The notes beneath the pieces are model-generated. The model was not told the origin of the DNA and ran no database searches. It was given only the letters and a program-made list of their open reading frames with translations. Shown here piece after piece: positions 31,162 through 37,331 of a DNA stretch of 37,331 nucleotides. Every line of letters starts with the position of its first letter. Positions within the stretch are counted from its first letter, which is position 1. The DNA lies in the NCBI GenBank assembly GCA_018261815.1, contig JAGTRL010000006.1, forward strand, positions 1 through 37,331. Direction: 5' to 3'. Origin of the DNA: Pseudomonadota bacterium (GTDB lineage Bacteria; Pseudomonadota; Gammaproteobacteria; Burkholderiales; Burkholderiaceae_C). The translations under genes were made by a program, and so were the position numbers.

Positions 31162-32736
31162 CTACGGACGCGGCCTGCGTGCGGCCGCCGCCTCGCGCAT
31201 CAGCTCTGTCAACTCGCCGGCGCGCAGGGCCAGACTGCGGGGCGAGTGGGCCGCTTGCAGGTCTGCCGCATGGCCGTGCAGCCATGCGGCGGCTACCAGC
31301 GCCTGGCGTGCCGACAGGGCATCGCCGTGCGTCGCCGCCAGTTGCGCCCAAAAGCCGCCGGTCCAGCCGGCCAGCACGTCGCCGGTGCCGCCCGTGGCCA
31401 GCAGGCCATTGCCGGTGGGGTTGATGACCAGGTCGCCGTCGGGCAAGGCGATGACGCTGCCCGAGCCCTTCAGAAGCACCATGCTGCGATGGCGCTGCGC
31501 CAGCGTGCGTGCCGCAAGCAGGCGGTCGGCCTGCACTGCGGCCACGTCGCTGCCCAGCAGGCGCGCTGCTTCCAGCGGGTGTGGGGTCAGCACAGTCACC
31601 TGGCCACGTGCGGCGCGGGACTGCAGCGCCTGCTTCAAGCCGTCGTCGGCAGCCAGGGTGTTGAGGGCGTCGGCATCCAGCAGCAGCCGAGGGCAGCGTG
31701 ACAGCAGCACCGGCAGGGCGTCGCGCACCAGCGAACCGCCGCCGCAGCCGCAGACCACCGTGCTGCGCATCAGCGTGGCCGGATCCCCGCGCCACCATTG
31801 AGGCCTGAACATCAGCTCCGGTTGTTGCAGGTCGCAGGCCATGCCGGCTGCATCGAGCAGGCTGACGAACACGCGGCCGGCGCCGCTGGCCAAGGCCGCG
31901 CGCGCGGCCAGCAGGGCGGCACCGGTCATTCCCGGCGCGCCGCCGACCACCGCCAGGTCGCCATGGCTGCCTTTGTGGCTGGCATGGGCGCGTGGCCCCA
32001 GTGCGTGCAGCGCCTCGGCTCCGGCAAGGCGCGCGGTGGCGGCAAATTCGTGGACTGGCACGCCCAGTGTGTCGAGCCAGATCTGCCCCGCGTGGTCTCG
32101 CCCCAGCACGGTGAACAGCCCTGGCTTGAGCGTCAGCAAAGACAGCGTGTGCGAGGCCACCACCGCCGTCGTGCCGAGGCGCTGGCCGGTGTCGGCCTGC
32201 AGGCCCGAGGGCAGGTCCACCGCCAGCACCGTGGCCGCCATGCCGTTGATGGCGGCGATGGCCTCGGCAATCGCTCCGTGCGGTGGCCGAGACGCTCCCA
32301 GGCCGAGCAGCGCGTCGATCACCAGATCGGCGCCTTGCGTGGGTGCAGCCGAGGACAGCGGCACGCCGGCCTGCAGTGCCGCCGCCAGCGCTTGGCGGGC
32401 GTCGTCGGGCAGGCGTTGCGCATCCCCGTAGAGCGTGGCTTGGACCTCGATGCCGGCGCTGTGCAGGTGGGTGGCCGCCACCAGCCCGTCGCCGCCGTTG
32501 TTGCCGGGCCCGCAGGCCACCCAGACGCGCCGCGCATGGGGTGCCACGGCCAGGGCCAGGCGGGCGACGGCCAGGCCGGCACGCTGCATCAGCTCGTGCG
32601 CAGCGTGCCGCGCCAGCGCAGCGGCCTCGATCGCACGCGAGGCCCGCACATCGTGCAAGGGCGCTGGCGCATCGCCGGGAAGGATGCACTGCGGGCGTGC
32701 GAAGGAGGGCGCGGACATGGCAAGTTGCTGCGACAC
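31162..32736 (-). CDS. nnr: Bifunctional NAD(P)HX epimerase / ADP-dependent NAD(P)HX dehydratase
   Basis: Repairs hydrated NADH and NADPH. It has 524 residues and two domains. The N-terminal YjeF_N epimerase half has VWVACGPGNNGGDGLVAA at about 71-88 and VLAVDLPSGLQADTG. The C-terminal NnrD dehydratase (ribokinase-like) half has HKGSHGDLAVVGGAPGMTGAA, VVCGCGGGS, LLDADALNTLA, VLTPHPLEAARLLG and GTGDVLAGWTGGF at about 449-461. Start MSQQLA at 32736; a second ATG at 32718 is possible. It lies 27 bases after dadA on the same strand, so it may be the last gene of an amidase-dadA-nnr transcript. The stop is 8 bases from the convergent rnr stop. Confidence 0.95.
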   Translation of the reverse strand: MSQQLAMSAPSFARPQCILPGDAPAPLHDVRASRAIEAAALARHAAHELMQRAGLAVARLALAVAPHARRVWVACGPGNNGGDGLVAATHLHSAGIEVQATLYGDAQRLPDDARQALAAALQAGVPLSSAAPTQGADLVIDALLGLGASRPPHGAIAEAIAAINGMAATVLAVDLPSGLQADTGQRLGTTAVVASHTLSLLTLKPGLFTVLGRDHAGQIWLDTLGVPVHEFAATARLAGAEALHALGPRAHASHKGSHGDLAVVGGAPGMTGAALLAARAALASGAGRVFVSLLDAAGMACDLQQPELMFRPQWWRGDPATLMRSTVVCGCGGGSLVRDALPVLLSRCPRLLLDADALNTLAADDGLKQALQSRAARGQVTVLTPHPLEAARLLGSDVAAVQADRLLAARTLAQRHRSMVLLKGSGSVIALPDGDLVINPTGNGLLATGGTGDVLAGWTGGFWAQLAATHGDALSARQALVAAAWLHGHAADLQAAHSPRSLALRAGELTELMREAAAARRPRP

Positions 32737-32763
32737 ATTGTGCGACAGCGCGAAGGCGGCGGA

Positions 32764-34038
32764 TCAGGCCTTCAGCCGCTGCGGCTCGAGCCCGCTGACG
32801 TCGATGGATGGATCGCGTCCGGCCATCAGATCGGCCACCACCCGCGCCGAGCCGCAGGACAGAGCCCAGCCGCTGGAGCCGTGGCCCAGGTTCAGCCAGA
32901 TGCCGGGGCTGCGGCTTTGGCCCAGCACCGGCGGTCCGTCGGGCAGCATCGGCCGCGCGCCCTTCCAGGCGCTGGCCTGCGACAACCGGGCTGCGCCGGG
33001 GAACCAGTCGTCCAACACCTTGTACAGCGTGCGCAATGCGGCGGCGTTCATGTGGCCCGGTGCACCACCCAGTTCGGCGCTGCCGGCCACCCGGATGCGC
33101 TGGCCGAGCCGCGAGATGGCAACCTTGAACTTCTCGTCCATGACGGCAGCGCGCGGGCCCAGCGACGTGGGGATGTCGCTCATGCTCAGCGGTGCGGTCA
33201 CCGAGTAGCCATACACCGGCGCAATTGGCAGCGACAGCCCCAGCGGCTTGAGCAGGCGCTGGGCTTGGTGACCGGTGCACAGCAGCACCGCGTCGAAGGC
33301 GGCTTCGGCCGTGGCGTTGCCAGCCAGGTCGCGGCTTAGCAGCTTTGGGCTGGCGCCGGGGCTCAGCGACAGCACCTCCTGCTGGAACAGGAAGTGCGCG
33401 CCGTGGCGCTGCGCCTGCGCCTTGAGCAGGTGGGCGAACTGGCGGCAATTGCCCACCTCGTCCTGCGGCAACGAGATGCCGGCTTGCAGCGGCATCGCCA
33501 CGTTCAGACCGGGTTCGAGCCGATGGCACTGGGCCGGATCGAGCAGTTCGAAGCCGACCTGCAACTCGCCCAGCATGCGCAGCGAGGCCTGGGCCTGGAC
33601 CACGTCGCGCGCGCTGCGCAGCAGCACCAGCACGCCGCGGGCCTGCTCGTACTCCAGGTTCAGCGCCTGCGTCAGCGCGTGCAGCCGCTGGCTGCTGAAG
33701 CGCGCCAGCTGGTACAGGTGGCCGCGGTTGGCCTGGTACACCGCGGGGCGGCAGGCGCGCCACCAGCGCCAGATCCATGGCAGCTGAGCGAGCACGTTGG
33801 CGCCGCCGAAGCGTACCGGCGCGTGTTGGCCGAACATGTGGCGCAGCACCTTCAGCGGCATGCCCGGGGCTGCCCACGGCGTGACGTAGCCGGGCGCGAT
33901 CACGCCGGCGTTGGCGAAGCTGGTCTCGCTGGCCACGCCGGCATGGCGCTCGTAGACCGTGACCTCGTGGCCGTCGGCCGCGAGCTCATGCGCGCTCGTG
34001 ACGCCGACGATGCCGGCGCCGATGACGGCGATGCGCAC
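32764..34038 (-). CDS. dadA: D-amino acid dehydrogenase small subunit (DadA family)
   Basis: Membrane-associated FAD enzyme that oxidises D-amino acids (D-alanine best) to 2-oxo acids and feeds electrons to the respiratory chain; 424 residues. The FAD motif is VIGAGIVGVTSAHEL (GxGxxG at 7-12). Family signatures include ETSFANAGVIAPGYVTPWAAPG and LTRPMTPD-like ARPMLPDGPPVLG near 370, then NLGHGSSGWALSCGSARVVADL. It begins 4 bases after the amidase stop. No alanine racemase (dadX) is adjacent, unlike the classical dadAX operon. Other D-amino acids or sarcosine-like substrates are possible. Confidence 0.93.
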   Translation of the reverse strand: MRIAVIGAGIVGVTSAHELAADGHEVTVYERHAGVASETSFANAGVIAPGYVTPWAAPGMPLKVLRHMFGQHAPVRFGGANVLAQLPWIWRWWRACRPAVYQANRGHLYQLARFSSQRLHALTQALNLEYEQARGVLVLLRSARDVVQAQASLRMLGELQVGFELLDPAQCHRLEPGLNVAMPLQAGISLPQDEVGNCRQFAHLLKAQAQRHGAHFLFQQEVLSLSPGASPKLLSRDLAGNATAEAAFDAVLLCTGHQAQRLLKPLGLSLPIAPVYGYSVTAPLSMSDIPTSLGPRAAVMDEKFKVAISRLGQRIRVAGSAELGGAPGHMNAAALRTLYKVLDDWFPGAARLSQASAWKGARPMLPDGPPVLGQSRSPGIWLNLGHGSSGWALSCGSARVVADLMAGRDPSIDVSGLEPQRLKA

Positions 34039-34042
34039 GCCG

Positions 34043-35431
34043 CTAGCGTCCCGACCCGGCGAGCTCGCACTCGATGGCCAGTGACACGTCGAGCACGGTG
34101 TCGTCCTGCAGCGCCGGCGCCCAGACCATCAGGCCCACCGGCAATTCGTCCTCGGCCTGGCAAGGCAGCGACAGCGCGCAGCCGTCCAGGTAGTTGACGA
34201 CCGAGGGGTTGCGCAACAGCAGCGCATTGGTGGCGAAGAAGGCCTCGTCGTCGTCGATCAGCGGTTGCAGAGGCGGCGCGACGATCGGCACCGTCGGGCA
34301 GATGAAGGCGTCGATGCCCCGGGCCGAGGCTTCCACCTGGGCGATCCAGCGGCGCCGCGCCTGCAGGCGGTCGATGTAGTCGGCCGCCGCGATGCCGCTG
34401 CCGCTGCGGATGCGGGCCAGCACCCGCGGGTCGTAGTCGGCGTGGCGCGCGTCGATTCGGCTGCGGTGCCATGCCCAGGCCTCGGCCGCACCGATCTGGC
34501 CGCTGCTGACGGCCGGCGCATCGTCGGCCGGCAGCGCCAGTTCGACGATCTCGGCCCCGGCGGCGCGCAGTCGCGCAAGGCAGCGTTCGAAGACCCGTTC
34601 GACCGTGGCATCCAGGCCCTCGAGCAGGCCGCCCAGCGGCAGCGCCAGTCGCAGCGCGCGCAGCGGCCGGCCGCGCAGCGCCACGCGGCGTGCCGCCAGC
34701 ACCTCGTGCAGCAGCACGGCGTCGCGTACGCTGCGGGTGATGGCGCAGGCGGTGTCCAGCGTGAAGGACAGCGGCAGGCAGCCTGCGACGGACGTCAGCG
34801 CCTGGGTGTTCTTGAAGCCCACCAGCCCGTGCAGGGCGGCCGGCACGCGGATCGAGCCGCGGGTGTCCGAGCCCAGGGCCGCCCAGGCGGCGCCGGCGGC
34901 CACCGTCACCGCGCCGCCGGAGGTGGACCCGCCAGGAATGCGCGGCATGGCGTCCAGTGCCAGCGTGCCGGCATTGGCGGGCGTGCCGTGGTGCGGATTG
35001 ATGCCGACGCCGGAGAAGGCGAACTCGGTCAGGTTGGTGTGGCCGATCAGCGCCGCGCCGGCGGCGCGCAGGCGTGCCACCACCGGGCTGTCGGCCGCGG
35101 CCGGCAATGCGTCGGACAGTGACTTCGATGCCGCCGTGGTGGGTACGCCGGCCACGTCGAACAGGTCTTTCACCGACACCGCCAGTCCGGCCAGCGCCGG
35201 CACCGGCGCGCCCGCGGCACGCGCCGAGTCCACCGCCATGGCCGTGGTCCGCGCCATGGCGTCGAAGCGGCGCACGAAGGCATGGCGGCAAGCTGGCGCG
35301 TCGGCGGCAACGATGGCACGTTCGATGTCTTCGGCGGCGAGCAACCGCCCGCCGGCCACCTCGGCCACTGCCGCCACCAGGTCGCTGGCAGGCCCGCGTG
35401 CTAGAATTCGACGGTTTGTTGATGCGTTCAT
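34043..35431 (-). CDS. Amidase signature family hydrolase
   Basis: Amide hydrolase of 462 residues. The Ser-cisSer-Lys triad is visible: K88 in VSVKDLFDVAG, S169 in PGGSTSGGA, and S193 in GSDTRGSIRVPAA, with the same 24-residue serine spacing as GatA. It is not GatA by context (no gatB/gatC), and the C-terminal half is divergent. Substrate unknown. The ATG at 35431 overlaps the rpsB promoter region; a GTG at 35377, 18 codons in, would avoid that and keep the whole family domain. It is four bases upstream of dadA, suggesting a shared message and perhaps release of an amino acid from an amide. Confidence 0.92.
   Translation of the reverse strand: MNASTNRRILARGPASDLVAAVAEVAGGRLLAAEDIERAIVAADAPACRHAFVRRFDAMARTTAMAVDSARAAGAPVPALAGLAVSVKDLFDVAGVPTTAASKSLSDALPAAADSPVVARLRAAGAALIGHTNLTEFAFSGVGINPHHGTPANAGTLALDAMPRIPGGSTSGGAVTVAAGAAWAALGSDTRGSIRVPAALHGLVGFKNTQALTSVAGCLPLSFTLDTACAITRSVRDAVLLHEVLAARRVALRGRPLRALRLALPLGGLLEGLDATVERVFERCLARLRAAGAEIVELALPADDAPAVSSGQIGAAEAWAWHRSRIDARHADYDPRVLARIRSGSGIAAADYIDRLQARRRWIAQVEASARGIDAFICPTVPIVAPPLQPLIDDDEAFFATNALLLRNPSVVNYLDGCALSLPCQAEDELPVGLMVWAPALQDDTVLDVSLAIECELAGSGR
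35402..35407 (+). promoter_or_regulatory. Candidate rpsB-tsf -10 element
   Basis: TAGAAT (in GTGCTAGAATTCGACGG) lies 150 bases before rpsB, inside the first codons of the divergent amidase gene as annotated. It has the TAnAAT form of the other promoters in this window. No clear -35 is seen at 17 bases. A leader of about 140 bases would result. Confidence 0.5.
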
Positions 35432-35499
35432 CGCGACGATTGTCGCAGCAGCTGATACGCCTTCATCAGACGACGCCGCGAACCTGGCCGCCGAATGGT

Positions 35500-35520
35500 G
35501 CCGCCCTCGAAGAGGGTGGT
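35500..35520 (+). promoter_or_regulatory. Hairpin in the rpsB leader, possible S2 autoregulation site
   Basis: Bases 35500-35508 pair with 35512-35520 (9 bp with two G-U pairs, loop GAA), 38 bases before the rpsB ATG. In gammaproteobacteria S2 represses its own operon by binding a conserved rpsB leader; whether this hairpin does the same is inference from position. Confidence 0.4.
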
Positions 35521-35557
35521 TCTGGCTGGAGTTCAAGACCCAACCTTCGGAGTAAAC

Positions 35558-36304
35558 ATGACCGTATCCATGCGTGAGATGCTGGAAGCCGGTGTCCATT
35601 TCGGACACCAGACGCGCTTCTGGAACCCCAAGATGGCCCCGTACATCTACGGCCATCGCAACAAGATCCACATCATCAACCTCGAGAAGACGCAGCCGCT
35701 CTTCCTCGATGCGATGAAGTTCGTCCGCCAGTTGGCCGCCAAGCGCGGCACCATCCTGATGATCGGCACCAAGCGCCAGGCGCGCGAGGTCATTGCCGCC
35801 GAGGCGCAGCGCTGCGGCATGCCCTATGTGGACCAGCGCTGGCTGGGCGGCATGCTCACCAACTTCAAGACGGTGAAGGCCTCGCTGAAGAAGCTGAAGG
35901 AGATGCAGGCGCAAAAGGAAGTCGGCATCGAGCAGATGATCAAGAAGGAAGGCCTGATGTTCGAGCGCGAGCTGGCCAAGCTCGAGAAGGACATCGGCGG
36001 CATTCAGGACATGAACGCGTTGCCGGACGCGATGTTCGTCATCGACGTCGGCTACCACAAGATCGCGATCGCCGAAGCCAAGAAACTGGGCATTCCGCTG
36101 ATCGGCGTGGTCGACACCAACCATTCGCCGATCGGCATCGACTACGTCATCCCCGGCAATGACGACTCGGCCAAGGCGGTTGCGCTTTACGCGCGCGCCG
36201 TGTCCGACGCGGTGCTCGAAGGCAAGTCCAGCGCCAGCAGCGATGTGGTGCAGGCTGTCAGCGCCAACGGCGACGAGTTCGTCGAGGTGCGCGAAGGCGC
36301 CTGA
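35558..36304 (+). CDS. rpsB: 30S ribosomal protein S2
   Basis: Ribosomal protein S2, 248 residues, normal for the family. It has the start [20 protein letters not shown], then [54 protein letters not shown] and [18 protein letters not shown]. The ATG at 35558 follows CGGAGT at 35549-35553 region, which fixes the start; a longer in-frame reading would translate through the leader hairpin. tsf follows after a 112-base gap, the standard rpsB-tsf operon. Confidence 0.99.
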   Translation: MTVSMREMLEAGVHFGHQTRFWNPKMAPYIYGHRNKIHIINLEKTQPLFLDAMKFVRQLAAKRGTILMIGTKRQAREVIAAEAQRCGMPYVDQRWLGGMLTNFKTVKASLKKLKEMQAQKEVGIEQMIKKEGLMFERELAKLEKDIGGIQDMNALPDAMFVIDVGYHKIAIAEAKKLGIPLIGVVDTNHSPIGIDYVIPGNDDSAKAVALYARAVSDAVLEGKSSASSDVVQAVSANGDEFVEVREGA

Positions 36305-36349
36305 ACGCCGGCGCCGGTGCGTCCGATGCAGGCCTGAAGCGCCGCATCG

Positions 36350-36382
36350 GCCGCCGGCAACCACCCACCGGCTTGCCGCGGC
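36350..36382 (+). other. Intercistronic hairpin between rpsB and tsf
   Basis: GCCGCCGGCAA (36350-36360) pairs with TTGCCGCGGC (36373-36382), 10 bp with one bulged C and a 12-base loop. It has no U-tract, so it is not a plain intrinsic terminator. It could lower read-through to tsf or mark an RNA processing site. The rest of the 112-base gap holds only the tsf ribosome binding site. Confidence 0.35.
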
Positions 36383-36416
36383 GAGCGCGCCGGCCTGGTT
36401 CGTCATGGAGAAAGAG

Positions 36417-37313
36417 ATGCCCGCAATTACCGCAAGCATGGTCGGCGCGCTGCGCGCCAAGACCGATGCCCCGATGATGGAATGCAAGAAGGCCCTGACC
36501 GAGGCCGACGGCGACATGGAGCGCGCCGAGGAGATCCTTCGCGTCAAGCTCGGCAGCAAGGCCGGCAAGGCCTCGTCGCGCGTCACGGCCGAAGGCGTGG
36601 TGGCTGTCTCCACCGCGGGTCAGAACGCCGCGCTGGTGGAAGTCAACTGCGAAACCGACTTCGTCTCGAAGAACGACGACTTCCTGGCTTTCAGCCAGGC
36701 GGTGGCCGACCTGGTGGCCAGCCGCAATCCGGCGGACCTCGCGGCGCTGGCCGCGCTACCGCTGTCGCAGGCCGGTTTCGGCCCGACAGTCGAAGACGTG
36801 CGCAAGGGCCTGATCGGCAAGATCGGCGAGAACATCAGCGTGCGCCGCTTCAAGCGCTATGCCGATGGCGCCAAGCTGGCGCGCTACCTGCATGGCACGC
36901 GCATCGGCGTGCTGGTCGAGTTCGAGGGTGACGACGTGGCCGCCAAGGACGTGGCCATGCACGTGGCGGCCATGAAGCCAGCGGCGCTGTCCTCGGCCGA
37001 CGTGCCGGCGGACTTGGTCGACAAGGAGCGCAAGATCGCCGCCGAGAAGGCTGCCGAATCCGGCAAGCCGGCCGAGATCGTCGCCAAGATGGTCGACGGC
37101 GCGGTGCAGAAGTTCCTGAAGGAGGTCTCGCTCTTCGACCAGGCCTTCGTCAAGGCGGCCGACGGCAAGCAGACCGTGGGCGCGATGCTCAAAGACAAGA
37201 AGACCACCATCAAGGGCTTCACGCTCTACGTGGTGGGCGAGGGCATCGAGAAGCGGGCCGACGACTTCGCCGCCGAGGTGGCGGCCCAGGTGGCGGCGGC
37301 CAAGGCCCAGTGA
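36417..37313 (+). CDS. tsf: Translation elongation factor Ts
   Basis: Nucleotide-exchange factor for EF-Tu; 298 residues. The N-terminal UBA-like domain ([39 protein letters not shown]) and the core motifs ([37 protein letters not shown]) are all present. The ATG at 36417 is chosen because GGAG at 36407-36410 is well spaced for it; an in-frame ATG at 36405 would add only four residues and contains that site. In other bacteria pyrH and frr follow, just beyond this window. Confidence 0.99.
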   Translation: MPAITASMVGALRAKTDAPMMECKKALTEADGDMERAEEILRVKLGSKAGKASSRVTAEGVVAVSTAGQNAALVEVNCETDFVSKNDDFLAFSQAVADLVASRNPADLAALAALPLSQAGFGPTVEDVRKGLIGKIGENISVRRFKRYADGAKLARYLHGTRIGVLVEFEGDDVAAKDVAMHVAAMKPAALSSADVPADLVDKERKIAAEKAAESGKPAEIVAKMVDGAVQKFLKEVSLFDQAFVKAADGKQTVGAMLKDKKTTIKGFTLYVVGEGIEKRADDFAAEVAAQVAAAKAQ

Positions 37314-37331
37314 GCTTTGCCTGGCGCCTGG

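Noticed and set aside
28856-33877. A 1673-codon open frame on the minus strand
   Set aside because: It runs antisense through rnr and out of frame through nnr and dadA. Its product is Arg/Ala/Gly/Pro-rich low complexity with no domain, and is explained by strong GC3 bias leaving few stops in the opposite frame.
34043-35431. Amidase as GatA of the glutamyl-tRNA amidotransferase
   Set aside because: No gatB or gatC nearby, and the C-terminal half and overall wording differ from GatA although the catalytic triad is shared.

Overview
The window is a compact, high-GC stretch of a bacterial core chromosome. The gene content and order point to a betaproteobacterium of the order Burkholderiales, probably near the Rubrivivax/Leptothrix/Methylibium group: odhB-lpdA-zapE, the run ndk-rlmN-pilW-rodZ-ispG-hisS-yfgM-bamB-der-hfq-hflX-hflK-hflC-hisZ-purA, and rpsB-tsf. 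The genus-level placement is inference from gene order and protein style. Genes are tightly packed, with many 1-4 base stop/start overlaps. The codon bias towards G/C in third positions is so strong that long antisense open frames shadow most genes.

Layout. (1) 1-4246, plus strand: end of the 2-oxoglutarate dehydrogenase operon (odhB 3' end, a small SHOCT-PspC membrane protein, lpdA), then zapE and an overlapping secreted coiled-coil protein. (2) 4254-7276: a minus-strand PP2C phosphatase, diverging from a small YdcH-type protein and a DinG/YoaA-type Fe-S helicase. (3) 7376-12173: bamD on the minus strand diverges from rluD. A structured leader of about 230 bases with a possible 23-codon leader ORF precedes scpB-rluB. 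(4) 12266-18259, plus strand: ndk, rlmN, pilW, rodZ, ispG and hisS, with a large palindrome of repeat-element type between ispG and hisS. (5) 18298-26765: yfgM, bamB, der, hfq, hflX, hflK, hflC, a DUF2065 protein and hisZ. (6) 26812-28712: purA and a phosphoribosyltransferase. (7) 28719-31153: tRNA-Leu(CAG) with its own terminator on the minus strand, diverging from an RNase R that lacks the usual N-terminal helix-turn-helix. (8) 31162-35431, minus strand: amidase, D-amino acid dehydrogenase and bifunctional NAD(P)HX repair enzyme, in that transcription order. (9) 35402-37313, plus strand: rpsB promoter, leader, rpsB and tsf.

Functionally the region combines central carbon metabolism (OGDH E2/E3), envelope assembly (BamB, BamD, YfgM, RodZ, PilW, HflKC), RNA modification and decay (RluD, RluB, RlmN, RNase R, Hfq), translation (HisS, S2, EF-Ts, Der, HflX), chromosome segregation (ScpB), nucleotide supply (Ndk, PurA, phosphoribosyltransferase), isoprenoid synthesis (IspG) and metabolite repair.

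I found no CRISPR array, transposase, integrase, toxin-antitoxin pair or defence system, and no convincing wholly new multi-gene system. The observations most worth a second look are small: the scpB leader and its mini-ORF, the SHOCT-PspC gene inside the OGDH operon, the secreted coiled-coil protein coupled to zapE, the repeat-bearing tail of RluB, the HTH-less RNase R with only a TTG start available, and the rpsB promoter lying antisense inside the amidase gene. No gene-free stretch exceeds 300 bases; the longest (9252-9513) is described.
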